Assembly: GCF_023700005.1 (NCBI RefSeq)
Contig: NZ_JAMLJK010000002.1
Location: forward strand, 1 to 64,000
Origin: Larsenimonas rhizosphaerae
Lineage (GTDB): Bacteria > Pseudomonadota > Gammaproteobacteria > Pseudomonadales > Halomonadaceae
Direction of reading: 5' to 3'
DNA: 64,000 bases
The notes beneath the pieces were generated by a model. The model was not told the origin of the DNA. It saw nothing but the letters and a program-made list of their open reading frames with translations, and did not search any database. The translations under genes were made by a program, and so were the position numbers. Shown here piece by piece: positions 36,766 through 45,235 of this stretch (the stretch's first letter is position 1; every line of letters starts with the position of its first letter).

Positions 36766-36808
36766 ACCACCACCTTCTTGCATGCTTGTTCAGAGTCAGG
36801 GGAATGTT

Positions 36809-37801
36809 ATGTCAGATAAAAAAACCGTCATCGTGTACCAGCGTCCGCTCAAGCCCGATCTGATGGCGCGGCTGGAGCAGGCCTGCCACGTGCTGGACTT
36901 CACCGGCCGGTCGAATCTGACCCGGGACGAGGAGTTTCTGGCTGCTCTGCCAAAGGCCCACGGGCTGCTGGGCGCCAGTGTCAGGCTGGACAGGGCCCTG
37001 CTTGAGCGTGCCGAGCACCTTGAAGTGGTGTCGAGCGTGTCGGTCGGGGTGGATAATTACGATATCGACTATCTGTCCAGTCGCGGGATTGTGCTGTGCC
37101 ACACTCCGGATGTGCTGACCGAGACCACCGCGGATACCGCCTTCCTGCTGGTACTGGCCACGGCGCGGCGCGCCGTTGAACTTGCCACCATGGTCAAGAA
37201 TGGCGAGTGGAACGCAAGCCTTGATGAGCCTCAATTCGGCGTTGATGTGCATCACAAGACACTGGGGATCGTCGGTATGGGGCGGATCGGTCAGGCCATT
37301 GCCCGTCGGGCGAAATTCGGCTTCGAGATGACCGTCAATTACCACAACCGATCACGCCATGAGACGGTCGAGAAGGATATTGGTGTCGAGTGGAAGCCCC
37401 TTGATGAGCTGCTGGCCACGTCCGACATCATCTGTGTCACCGTGCCGCTGTCTGAGCAGACCCGGCACATGTTCGGCCAGCCTCAGTTCGAAGCGATGGG
37501 CCCGGATGCTCTTTTCATCAATATTGCCCGAGGTGGTGTCGTCGATGAGGCCGCACTGATCACGGCGCTGGAGCAGGGCACGATTCGTGCCGCAGGGCTT
37601 GATGTGTTCGAGGTCGAGCCGTTGCCGGCAACGTCGCCACTGACCCGGCTCGATAATGCCGTAACCCTGCCCCACATCGGCTCTGCCACGCATGAGACCC
37701 GTTATGCCATGGCCGAGCTTGCCGTGCAGAACATGGTGGCCGGCCTCAAGGGTGATCGGCCACCGAAACCCTTCAACTGGGACGCTTTGGCATCCAGCTA
37801 A
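36809..37801 (+). CDS. kguD: 2-keto-6-phosphogluconate reductase KguD (D-2-hydroxyacid dehydrogenase family)
   Basis: NAD(P)H-dependent dehydrogenase of the GhrB/TkrA group. The Rossmann motif is VGMGRIGQAIARRAKFG, and the catalytic Arg and Glu lie in INIARGGVVDEAAL and LDVFEVEPLP. The catalytic His is in LPHIGSATHETR near residue 290. Start 36809 gives 330 residues with AGGGGA upstream. In the kgu pathway it reduces 2-keto-6-phosphogluconate to 6-phosphogluconate, feeding the Entner-Doudoroff route that HexR controls. Last gene of the cluster. Confidence 0.87.
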   Translation: MSDKKTVIVYQRPLKPDLMARLEQACHVLDFTGRSNLTRDEEFLAALPKAHGLLGASVRLDRALLERAEHLEVVSSVSVGVDNYDIDYLSSRGIVLCHTPDVLTETTADTAFLLVLATARRAVELATMVKNGEWNASLDEPQFGVDVHHKTLGIVGMGRIGQAIARRAKFGFEMTVNYHNRSRHETVEKDIGVEWKPLDELLATSDIICVTVPLSEQTRHMFGQPQFEAMGPDALFINIARGGVVDEAALITALEQGTIRAAGLDVFEVEPLPATSPLTRLDNAVTLPHIGSATHETRYAMAELAVQNMVAGLKGDRPPKPFNWDALASS

Positions 37802-37810
37802 GCCTTTGCA

Positions 37811-37838
37811 CGTTCACGCCGGCAAACTGGCGTGAACG
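37811..37838. terminator. Hairpin between kguD and the convergent MFS gene
   Basis: CGTTCACGCC and GGCGTGAACG form a perfect 10-bp stem with an 8-nt loop, 10 bp after kguD. It lacks T runs on both sides but is well placed as a bidirectional terminator. Confidence 0.6.
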
Positions 37839-37842
37839 TCTG

Positions 37843-39198
37843 TCATGTCCTGCCGTCCGGTCGAGTTGCCTGTTTGTTCATTTCCGCGGGTGATTTGCCC
37901 AGTATCAGCAGGGCTGCCACGGCAATGGCCGCGCCGAGAGCCATGATTACCGCCACGCCTTGCAGTCCCAGGCCCATGGTGAAAAGCACCCCCACCACGA
38001 TCGGTGACAGCGCGGCTCCGCCCCGTCCAACACCAATGGCAAAGCCGGTGCCGGAAGCTCGGTGCGCGGTAGGAAAGCGCTGGGCAAACAGGGCATACAG
38101 GCCCACCACGCCGGCATTGGTGCAAAACCCGGTAAGGCCGGCCACCAGAGACATGTGTGCCAGCGAATTGGCGCCCTGACCGAACCAGATCACCGTGACG
38201 ACCGACAGGCATAGTGCGGCCATGGTGATCTGGCGTATTGGCAGGTACCGGCCCAGAAGCCCCAGCAGGATGCCGCCCGAGGCACCGCCGATATTGGCCC
38301 AGATGAGCACTCCAGCAGCATGGGCGGGCGTAAATCCCATGCCTACGACAATTTCCGGTATCCATTTCAGCAGAAAATAAAAGGTGGCGATGTGCATGAA
38401 GTAGGCCAGCGTCAGCATCAGTGTGGTGCGGAGCATGGCCGGGTTGAAAATGGCCAGCGGCGATGTCTCGTCATGGTCGGTAGACACCTCCGGCAGCCGG
38501 TCCACGGTCGGGTGTCCCAAACGCCTCAGTTCACGGTTGACCTTCTCCAGTGCATGGGCCGGCCGTCGCTGGCACAGATAGGGCACGGTTTCCTTGAGCA
38601 GAATGAAGGTCAGCGGAATCATCAGTGCCGTCATGCCGGCACCGAAGAAAAAGACCGCCCGCCAGTCAAACAGCCGCAGTAACTGGGCGGCGATGGTGCC
38701 ACCGACAATAGCCCCCAGCGGATAACCGATCGCCATCAGCGATACGCACAGATTGCGGCTCTTGCGGTTGGCATACTCGGCTGCCGTGGCATTGATCGAG
38801 GCGAGCATTCCGCCGATTCCGATGCCGGTGAGTACCCGCCACATGCCCAGTTCGATCACACTGCCGGCCGTGGCCGACAGCAGCATGCCCACGGTCATCA
38901 GCATCAGGCAGCCAAGGTTGGCCGGTCGGCGCCCGAAGCGGTCTGTCAGGCCGCCCAGCATGATGGATCCCAGCGACATGCCGATCAGTTCCATTGCCAG
39001 CACCACTCCGAGCTCGGCCCGGTTGATGTTCCACTCGGCCACGATACCGGGAGCAGCGAAGCTGATGGCCAGCACATCGAAGCCATCAAGTGCATTCAGG
39101 GCGACGGTGATGGCCACGGCCAGGATCTGTGCCCGCCCCATGGGCGCATCATCGAGCAGGGTACGTGGGTCGGTATGCGTGGTCTGATCTGACGTCAT
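37843..39198 (-). CDS. MFS transporter, aromatic acid:H+ symporter (AAHS) type
   Basis: A 451-residue 12-helix carrier. The first helix has ALDGFDVLAISFAAPGI, with the membrane Asp pair typical of AAHS carriers such as PcaK and BenK, and the loop 2-3 signature is GGLTDRFGRRPANLG. Substrates of relatives are benzoate, 4-hydroxybenzoate, vanillate or other organic acids; no catabolic gene is nearby, so the substrate is open. Probably co-transcribed with the GntR gene upstream across an 80-bp gap that carries a heptamer repeat. Confidence 0.85.
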   Translation of the reverse strand: MTSDQTTHTDPRTLLDDAPMGRAQILAVAITVALNALDGFDVLAISFAAPGIVAEWNINRAELGVVLAMELIGMSLGSIMLGGLTDRFGRRPANLGCLMLMTVGMLLSATAGSVIELGMWRVLTGIGIGGMLASINATAAEYANRKSRNLCVSLMAIGYPLGAIVGGTIAAQLLRLFDWRAVFFFGAGMTALMIPLTFILLKETVPYLCQRRPAHALEKVNRELRRLGHPTVDRLPEVSTDHDETSPLAIFNPAMLRTTLMLTLAYFMHIATFYFLLKWIPEIVVGMGFTPAHAAGVLIWANIGGASGGILLGLLGRYLPIRQITMAALCLSVVTVIWFGQGANSLAHMSLVAGLTGFCTNAGVVGLYALFAQRFPTAHRASGTGFAIGVGRGGAALSPIVVGVLFTMGLGLQGVAVIMALGAAIAVAALLILGKSPAEMNKQATRPDGRT

Positions 39199-39238
39199 GG
39201 GTGATCTCTCATTGTTATTGTGATCCGGTGGGTAGTAG

Positions 39239-39273
39239 TACCGAGTACCGAGTACCGAGTACCGAGTGCCGCG
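39239..39273. repeat. Tandem heptamer repeat (4 perfect + 1 degenerate copies)
   Basis: TACCGAG is repeated four times without gaps (39239-39266), followed by TGCCGCG as a degenerate fifth copy. It lies between the GntR stop and the MFS start on the leader of the MFS gene, so copy-number change could alter expression. Confidence 0.9.
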
Positions 39274-39279
39274 TCACGT

Positions 39280-39999
39280 TCACGGGTGACGAATCAGTGT
39301 GCTGCCTCTCATGGCTTCGAGACTTGCCGGATGTTCGAGGGCGTTGTCCAGATTGCGCCGTGCGATATGTGCGTGCTCACGGGCGATCTGTTCAGCACGG
39401 GCACCGTCTCCTCTGGAAAGGGCATCCACCATGCAGCGGTGCTGGTCGTTGGCGATGAACAGAAGGCGGTGTGCCGGGGCCGAGTGGGCGTAGCCCATGA
39501 CAAAGGCATCAGGCGATGCAAAGGGCAGGTGTGCGATGCGCGTCAGCGCTTCGCTCAGTGCGGTGTTGTCGGCAAGGGCAAGCAGACGCCGGTGAAACTC
39601 GCTGTTGAGTTCCATATAGCGGCTCAGGGCATCTTCTCCGAGATGGGGCTGTGTCACGATGTCATCGATGTGCTCGACAATCTGATGCAGCGGCTCAAGC
39701 TGCTGCGCCGAGGGCATTGCCTCTGCCACCTGGCGTGCGGCCAGACCCTCAAGCGTGCCGCGAATCTCGATGGTCTGCCTGATATAGGCCGGTGAAAAGC
39801 CACGTACCGCATAGCCGCCGCGGTCGGCTCCCTCGACAAGCCCTTCGTGCTCAAGATGAACCAGTGCTTCCCGAAGCGGGGTGCGCGACACATTCAGGCG
39901 CGCGGCCAGTGTGGCTTCCCACAGGCGCTCGCCGGCCGGCAGGGTGCCATCGAGTATCCAGCTTCGAAGTGTCAGCAGAGCTGTCAGTGACTGGCGCAT
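39280..39999 (-). CDS. GntR-family regulator, FadR/FCD subgroup
   Basis: The N-terminal winged helix (LAARLNVSRTPLREALVHLE, then GLVEGADRGGYAV) is followed by an FCD ligand-binding domain whose metal/ligand pattern includes YMELNSEFHRRLLALADN and a late EHAHIARRNL. The start at 39999 gives 239 residues with a G-rich ribosome site; the longer in-frame extension is not conserved-looking. FCD regulators usually sense organic acids. Next gene is an AAHS carrier, the likely target. Two TGTATACACATG-type sites upstream fit GntR operators. Confidence 0.85.
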   Translation of the reverse strand: MRQSLTALLTLRSWILDGTLPAGERLWEATLAARLNVSRTPLREALVHLEHEGLVEGADRGGYAVRGFSPAYIRQTIEIRGTLEGLAARQVAEAMPSAQQLEPLHQIVEHIDDIVTQPHLGEDALSRYMELNSEFHRRLLALADNTALSEALTRIAHLPFASPDAFVMGYAHSAPAHRLLFIANDQHRCMVDALSRGDGARAEQIAREHAHIARRNLDNALEHPASLEAMRGSTLIRHP

Positions 40000-40136
40000 G
40001 AATGCCCCCCGGGAAGGAGTACCGCGTGGGACGGCGGGCAGGTTGTATGCCGAAGGGACACCACCGCAGCGCAGATATTCAGAGAATGGCTGTGGGAAAG
40101 CATGCGTCACCTCTTACAGTGAGGGCGTGGAACAGA

Positions 40137-40227
40137 TGTATACACATGTATCGGTATCGCGGCCAAATGGCGATATTTGCGGCAGAAATTTAGCCTAAAG
40201 CACTAGGGGATCTTGCATGTGTATACA
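40137..40227. promoter_or_regulatory. Paired inverted GntR-type operator sites
   Basis: TGTATACACATG (40137-40148) recurs in exact reverse complement, CATGTGTATACA (40216-40227). Each includes the palindrome TGTATACA, 83 bp apart (about 8 helical turns). The pair lies 138-228 bp upstream of the GntR gene and could allow DNA looping. Confidence 0.6.
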
Positions 40228-40266
40228 AGCGCCATCCCGACGTCGCTGTCCCTCGCTCATCGGGGC

Positions 40267-41229
40267 TCAGGGCAGGCAGGAAGACGGCATGTGATCGTTG
40301 GTCTCGTCGGTGCACAGGGCTCGGGGGCGATATCTGGCCAGCAGCGCCCACAGGATGGCGGCAGTCTGTGTATCCGGCTCGCCCGAGTAATCAGCGGGCC
40401 GGAAATGCATCTGGAAGGCGCGCACGGCTGCACGAGCCTGATCATCCAGCCGTGTTACCGGCGTCACGTCATAGCCATAGGCAGCCAGGGCCGTCAGAAA
40501 GGCATGAAGAGGTGGCGGATGCCGGTTGAAATGACGCTGATAACCGGCCACTACATCATCGTTTGGCCAGGCGCCGATGCCTGCCTCGTAGAGACGTTTC
40601 CACGGGAACAGGGGGCCTGGATCAACCTTGCGCCGTGGTGCGATGTCGGAATGACCGACGATCTCGGTCGGGTTCAGGTGGTATCGCGCCTGGATGTCCC
40701 GGGCCAGGGCAATGAGGGCTTCAATCTGCGTGTCGGAATAGGGCGCCCAGCCGGCCAGCGTTCCTTCCTCGGGGCCGTCATTGACGATCTCCACGCCGAT
40801 CGAGGTGTCGTTCAGGTGATGACGACCCTGCCACGCGCTGACACCGGCATGCCAGGCGCGGCGTGCTTCCGGGACCATTTGAAGCACCACGGGCACGCTG
40901 CCCGATCGGGCCGGGTTGGCGGTGATCAGGTAATGCGCGCTGACGTTCGGACCCTGAAGCGCTCGAAAGGCGGCGGCATTGTCGTCACTGGTGAAGTGCA
41001 GCACCAGAAAGCGTATGCGGTGGCTGCTGACATGTGCAGGGTAGTGGTGATCCACCCGATAGCCTGGACGGACGTCAAGGGCATGATGGTCACTGTAGGT
41101 ATCGGCCGACCCGTTGGCGCGCATTGGCACGGGGCCTGGGTCAGGCCGTTGATGAACCGCGATGGGGGCTGTGCTGCAGCCGGCAAGGAGCGCCAGCAGC
41201 ACGGCCAGCCCCCAGCGAGATAAGGTCAT
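40267..41229 (-). CDS. amiD: N-acetylmuramoyl-L-alanine amidase, AmiD-type lipoprotein
   Basis: The N-terminal lipoprotein signal peptide with lipobox LLALLAGC suggests an envelope lipoprotein. The amidase_2 (AmpD/PGRP-like) domain has zinc-site segments VLHFTSDD, HAGVS and GHSDIAPRRKVDPGPLFPW. The C-terminal region (about 230-305) resembles the peptidoglycan-binding domain of AmiD, with RAAVRAFQMHFRP. 320 residues. It cleaves amide bonds of peptidoglycan or its anhydro-fragments outside the cytosol, unlike soluble AmpD. It follows phoR on the same strand going the other way from the gene order, with 61 bp between. Confidence 0.86.
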   Translation of the reverse strand: MTLSRWGLAVLLALLAGCSTAPIAVHQRPDPGPVPMRANGSADTYSDHHALDVRPGYRVDHHYPAHVSSHRIRFLVLHFTSDDNAAAFRALQGPNVSAHYLITANPARSGSVPVVLQMVPEARRAWHAGVSAWQGRHHLNDTSIGVEIVNDGPEEGTLAGWAPYSDTQIEALIALARDIQARYHLNPTEIVGHSDIAPRRKVDPGPLFPWKRLYEAGIGAWPNDDVVAGYQRHFNRHPPPLHAFLTALAAYGYDVTPVTRLDDQARAAVRAFQMHFRPADYSGEPDTQTAAILWALLARYRPRALCTDETNDHMPSSCLP

Positions 41230-41290
41230 GAAGAGCCGGGCTCCAATGATCGATGACAGGGCTCGAGCCTATCATGGGCGGGGCTCTGTT

Positions 41291-42628
41291 TCAGCGGGGG
41301 AAGCTGCCTGTGCCGGCCGGTGCGTTTACCGGTGCATCCAGCCGGGAGGCGGGGAAGATGCAGCGAAAGACGGCGCCCTGGCCAATGTCGCTTTCGATAT
41401 CCAGGCGAGCATCGTGACGCAGCAGCACATGTTTGACGATGGCCAGCCCCAGTCCGGTACCGCCGCTTTCGGTAGACCGGCTCTTGTCGACCCGGTAGAA
41501 GCGTTCGGTCAGACGTGACAGGTGAGTCGCGGAGATACCATCACCATCATCAATGACCTCGACCATGGCGCCGCGCTCATGTGTGGCATAGCGGATGGTA
41601 ATGGTCGACCCGTCCGGGGTGTAGCGTACGGCGTTGATGACCAGGTTTGACAGGGCGCTGCGAATTTCGCGTTCCTCGCCCAGAATTGCGCGCGGCTCTT
41701 CGACCTCGACCAGGAAATGATGACGGCCCTGGGACAGGGCCTCGCCGTCTTCCTGAATCCACTGGCACATGCTGGCCATATCGATCGGCTGACGTTCCGT
41801 CTGACGCTCGCTGGTTTCGAGCCGGGACAGGGTCAGCAGGTCATCCACCAGGTTCTGCATCCGGTGTGTCTGCCCCTGCATCTGGCCGAAGGCACGGGTC
41901 AGGCGGCGTGGCACGGTATCCGGCTGACTCGAGGCCTGATCAAGAAAGGTTTCCAGATAGCCGGACAGCACGGTCAACGGCGTGCGCAGTTCATGGGAGA
42001 CGTTGGCGACAAAGTCCCGGCGGGTCTGTTCAAGTCGCTGCAGCCGAGTGACGTCGCGTACCAGCACCAGCCGTTCATTGTCACCAAACAACGTGATACG
42101 GGCTTCGATGGTGCGACCGTCATGAGCCGGTGATGAAAAAAGGACCGGCTCCTGGTACTCGCCCGTGGTGAAATAGGAAATGAAGTGCGGGTCGCGAAGG
42201 TAATTGGCCACGTGGTGACCCCGGTCGTGCCTGGCGTCCAGCCCGAGCATCTGCTCGGCGGCGCTGTTCCACCAGTCAAGATGGCCCTGGGGGTCCAGCA
42301 TTACGATGCCGTCACGCATTGCCTCGGAAGATTCTTCCACACGAGTCAGTACCCGGCGTAATCGCCCCTGCAGTTGCGTCTGGCTTTTCTGGTAGCGATA
42401 AAGGCGATCAAACAGATCACCCCAGACACCATCCCCTGCGGGAGGCTTTTGGTGTACCGGCGCATTGAGCCAGGCATACAGCTTTTTAAGGTGCGCCAGG
42501 GTAAAGGCCATGTGCACGGCAAGCCCGAGGGCCACACCCCATCCGCCGACGCCGAGCAAGGCCCCCAGCAAGCCGAACCCGATGACCAGATAGGCCAGAC
42601 GCCACAGCTCATTGGTCCAGTAGTGCAT
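41291..42628 (-). CDS. phoR: Phosphate regulon sensor histidine kinase PhoR
   Basis: A membrane sensor kinase of 445 residues. Two close N-terminal helices (about 8-42) without a large periplasmic domain are typical of PhoR. A PAS domain (about 100-200, GIVMLDPQGHLDWWNSAAEQ) follows, then HisKA with the phospho-acceptor motif VSHELRTPLTVLSGYLE, and the HATPase with NLVINAVRYTPDG, IDDGDGI and GGTGLGLAIVKHVL. It autophosphorylates when phosphate is low and phosphorylates PhoB. 18 bp after phoB, one operon. Confidence 0.95.
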   Translation of the reverse strand: MHYWTNELWRLAYLVIGFGLLGALLGVGGWGVALGLAVHMAFTLAHLKKLYAWLNAPVHQKPPAGDGVWGDLFDRLYRYQKSQTQLQGRLRRVLTRVEESSEAMRDGIVMLDPQGHLDWWNSAAEQMLGLDARHDRGHHVANYLRDPHFISYFTTGEYQEPVLFSSPAHDGRTIEARITLFGDNERLVLVRDVTRLQRLEQTRRDFVANVSHELRTPLTVLSGYLETFLDQASSQPDTVPRRLTRAFGQMQGQTHRMQNLVDDLLTLSRLETSERQTERQPIDMASMCQWIQEDGEALSQGRHHFLVEVEEPRAILGEEREIRSALSNLVINAVRYTPDGSTITIRYATHERGAMVEVIDDGDGISATHLSRLTERFYRVDKSRSTESGGTGLGLAIVKHVLLRHDARLDIESDIGQGAVFRCIFPASRLDAPVNAPAGTGSFPR

Positions 42629-42646
42629 GTGTGCCTCGCAGGGTGA

Positions 42647-43336
42647 TCAGGCCTGAATCGAAAAGCGGTAGCCGGTGCCCCGCACGGTTTGAACAAGGTT
42701 CTGCCAGGGGTCACCCAGCGCCTTGCGCAGCCTGCGGATATGTACATCGACCGTGCGTTCCTCGACATACACATTGCCGCCCCAGACCTGGTCAAGCAGC
42801 TGGGCTCGAGTATAGGCGCGCTCCTGATGCGTCATGAAAAACTGCAGCAGTCGGTACTCGGTCGGACCGATCTCGATCGGAGTGCCATTGCCGCTGACCC
42901 GGTGGCTGGACGGATCCAGACGCAGTCCCTCCACCTCGACCACATCTTCCATGCCCTTGGGGGTGGTACGACGCAGTACGGCCTTGAGACGAGCGATCAG
43001 CTCACGGGGAGAGAAGGGCTTGACGATATAGTCATCGGCGCCGCTTTCAAGGCCGACCACCTTGTTGTCTTCCTCGCCCTTGGCAGTCAGCAGAATGACC
43101 GGAATATCCGCGGTGGTGGTGTCACGCTTGAGCCGCCGAGCCAGTTCAATACCACTGAGGCCCGGCATCATCCAGTCCAGCAGCACCAGGTCCGGCTGGT
43201 GATCGACAATCAGCGCGTGGGCATCCTGCGCATTACTGGCTTCGATAACATCAAAGTCAGCCATTTCGAGGGCAATGGCGACCATCTCCCGAATGGCCGC
43301 TTCGTCATCCACTATCAGTACGGTCCTGGACTTCAT
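42647..43336 (-). CDS. phoB: Phosphate regulon response regulator PhoB
   Basis: A 229-residue OmpR-family response regulator. The receiver domain has the acidic pair in IVDDEAAIREM, phospho-acceptor Asp in LVLLDWMMPGLSG and the Lys in LLTAKGEEDNKVVGLESGADD. The C-terminal winged helix ends with the recognition region TRAQLLDQVWGGNVYVEERTV. It activates phosphate-starvation genes by binding PHO boxes, and two such boxes lie just upstream, indicating autoregulation. Confidence 0.97.
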   Translation of the reverse strand: MKSRTVLIVDDEAAIREMVAIALEMADFDVIEASNAQDAHALIVDHQPDLVLLDWMMPGLSGIELARRLKRDTTTADIPVILLTAKGEEDNKVVGLESGADDYIVKPFSPRELIARLKAVLRRTTPKGMEDVVEVEGLRLDPSSHRVSGNGTPIEIGPTEYRLLQFFMTHQERAYTRAQLLDQVWGGNVYVEERTVDVHIRRLRKALGDPWQNLVQTVRGTGYRFSIQA

Positions 43337-43388
43337 GCACCTGTTTCCCGTTGAGGTCGCGCTGTACAGGGGCAGTACGGCGCGAATA

Positions 43389-43439
43389 ATGACAAGGTGG
43401 TGACAGTTTTAACGCGCTGGCATGACAGGAGTATGACAC
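43389..43439 (-). promoter_or_regulatory. Two tandem PHO boxes upstream of phoBR
   Basis: On the - strand, box 1 is GTGTCAT-ACTC-CTGTCAT (43439-43422) and box 2 is CTGTCAC-CACC-TTGTCAT (43406-43389). Half-sites start at 43433, 43422, 43400 and 43389, all on an 11-bp period with one degenerate register between the boxes. They match the consensus CTGTCAT-N4-CTGTCAT and lie 53-103 bp upstream of phoB. Confidence 0.82.
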
Positions 43440-43476
43440 GTGCAATGAATATGGCCGCAGCGCGTTCCCTGGGGTG

Positions 43477-44349
43477 TCAGGGCCAGACCGACAGCGCAAT
43501 GCCTGCAAACAGGAGTACGCCGGTCCAGTGATTGTTCAGAAAGGCCTTGAAACAGCCTTCGCGTGAACGTGTCCAGATCAGGCGCTGCTGATACAGGAAG
43601 GTCAGTCCCATGCCCACAAGCCCCAGCCAGTAAAAGCCGTCAAGACGCGCGGCCAGTCCCAGCATGAACAGCAGCGCCAGTACCAGCAATTGAAGCAATC
43701 CGATGATGAATCGGTCCTGCCTGCCGAACAGCACCGCCGTCGATTTAATGCCGATTTTCAGGTCATCGTTGCGGTCTACCATGGCGTATTGGGTGTCATA
43801 GACCAGCGTCCAGGCCACATTGGCAAAAAAGAGCCACCACGCAATGGCCGGTACCTCGCCCTGTGCTGCACCAAAGGCCATCGGAATGGCCCACCCGAAG
43901 GCAGCACCCAGCACGGCCTGTGGAAAATGGGTGTAGCGCTTCATGAACGGGTAAATCGCTGCGAGCAGCGCCCCGCCAAGTGACAGCCAGATGGTAAAGG
44001 CGTTGGTCAAGCATACCAGCGCAAAGGCAAGGGCCAGAAGGGCGACGAACAGGATCAGGGCCTCCCGGGCGCTGATGCGCCCGGTCGCCAGTGGCCGGGT
44101 ACGGGTGCGCTCCACATGGCCATCGAAATCCCGGTCTGCATAATCATTGATCACGCAGCCGGCGGCGCGCATCACGTACACCCCCAGCAGGAAGATCACC
44201 AGGTTGGCACGTTCCGGCTGGCCATCGGCGGCCAGAAACACTGCCGCCATGGTCGGCCACATCAAAAGCCAGGTGCCGATGGGCCGGTCAAGCCGCATCA
44301 GTTGCAGAAAGTCGGGCAGTCGCTGAAAGGGGGGCGGCAATCGCAGCAT
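43477..44349 (-). CDS. ubiA: 4-hydroxybenzoate octaprenyltransferase
   Basis: An integral membrane prenyltransferase (290 residues, about 9 helices) that attaches the polyprenyl chain to 4-hydroxybenzoate in ubiquinone synthesis. The first Asp-rich motif is [15 protein letters not shown] and the second is [13 protein letters not shown]. The N-terminal [20 protein letters not shown] matches UbiA starts. It follows ubiC on the same strand, 45 bp apart. Confidence 0.96.
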   Translation of the reverse strand: MLRLPPPFQRLPDFLQLMRLDRPIGTWLLMWPTMAAVFLAADGQPERANLVIFLLGVYVMRAAGCVINDYADRDFDGHVERTRTRPLATGRISAREALILFVALLALAFALVCLTNAFTIWLSLGGALLAAIYPFMKRYTHFPQAVLGAAFGWAIPMAFGAAQGEVPAIAWWLFFANVAWTLVYDTQYAMVDRNDDLKIGIKSTAVLFGRQDRFIIGLLQLLVLALLFMLGLAARLDGFYWLGLVGMGLTFLYQQRLIWTRSREGCFKAFLNNHWTGVLLFAGIALSVWP

Positions 44350-44394
44350 GGCGGCGGTATCACTCCGGTAGGGGTAATAAATGTGTCGCTCAGT

Positions 44395-44937
44395 CTAGCG
44401 CATTGGCCCGGGTGGCGGCAGGGCCAGCGCCATCCCCATGGGAGGCAGGAAAAATTCCTGTACCAGCAGGGTGATTCGAGGGTGGGTAAATACCGAGCGG
44501 CGCCCGACAAGAGGCTGTAAATCAGGACTGGCGGTCGAAGAGCATGCGGACAGGGTCATCTCGAGCGATGAGCGCACCGTGTCTGGCTGAGTAAACAGCC
44601 AGTGCCCCAGAGGAGTACGGCCCATGCCGGCAAGAAGCTGTTGCGCGCTCGGAGTAAGCAGCGCCACGGAGCGCGCCGCCACCCAGGGCGTATGGCCGCA
44701 GCAAAGCAGCACCTCACGCGTCAGCATGTAGCGGCGCCCGGACTGCTTCAGTCGGTGCTGCTCATCGGCGGCAGGCAGCCCTGTTCCTTCGTGCGTCAGC
44801 ACAACTGACAAGGGGGCGGGCATGGCGCTGCTCAGGCGGGCGGTCAGCGAATCCGTGGAGGCAAGCCATGGCTGCCAGGCCCGAGGGACTGAGGGTGGCC
44901 AGGGCGTGACAGGGCGCCAGCGAGTAAAAAAGGACAT
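44395..44937 (-). CDS. ubiC: Chorismate pyruvate-lyase
   Basis: UbiC converts chorismate to 4-hydroxybenzoate and pyruvate, the committed step towards ubiquinone. The 180-residue protein has the central REVLLCCGHTPWVAARSV segment and the C-terminal GRRSVFTHPRITLLVQEFFL with conserved Arg and Glu of the family. The start at 44937 is set by AAGGAG 9 nt upstream. First gene of the ubiC-ubiA operon. Confidence 0.92.
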   Translation of the reverse strand: MSFFTRWRPVTPWPPSVPRAWQPWLASTDSLTARLSSAMPAPLSVVLTHEGTGLPAADEQHRLKQSGRRYMLTREVLLCCGHTPWVAARSVALLTPSAQQLLAGMGRTPLGHWLFTQPDTVRSSLEMTLSACSSTASPDLQPLVGRRSVFTHPRITLLVQEFFLPPMGMALALPPPGPMR

Positions 44938-45071
44938 GCCATCAGCTCCTTGGTGGGGGCAGCAGTATAAAGTGCGAGCTGCCATGACCCAATGGTGAGG
45001 ATATGTCAGCAGGATTGATGAGATGTATCCATATGAAGGAAATCGTCGCCACCAGTGACGTAATGCTGGCT

Positions 45072-45125
45072 ACAGGGGGGCCGTGATTGCTAGGCTAGGC
45101 CGTGTTCGACACGCGGCCCCCCTGT
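45072..45125. other. Structured 54-nt element with 11-bp perfect GC-rich arms
   Basis: ACAGGGGGGCC (45072-45082) pairs perfectly with GGCCCCCCTGT (45115-45125). Inside is a second hairpin CGTGT-TCG-ACACG (45101-45113) and a direct repeat CTAGG. It lies in the 298-bp divergent gap between ubiC and the HU gene (44938-45235), 111 bp upstream of the HU start, with no T run. Role unknown: an RNA leader structure, a weak terminator or a DNA site are all possible. The rest of the gap shows no gene. Confidence 0.7.
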
Positions 45126-45235
45126 GGAGCCGCACCAGGACAGCCGAATGCAGATCGGCTGGCGAGGGTCGATACCATTGATAATCAACAGTGCGCGGCC
45201 TCATTGCCATGCCATTGCACTTTTCAGGAGACTTT

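Noticed and set aside
39239-39273. CRISPR array
   Set aside because: Repeats are 7 bp with no spacers and no cas genes; it is a simple tandem repeat.
40213-41223. Antisense open frame of 336 codons opposite amiD
   Set aside because: The - strand frame has a lipobox and zinc-amidase motifs; the + frame has none.
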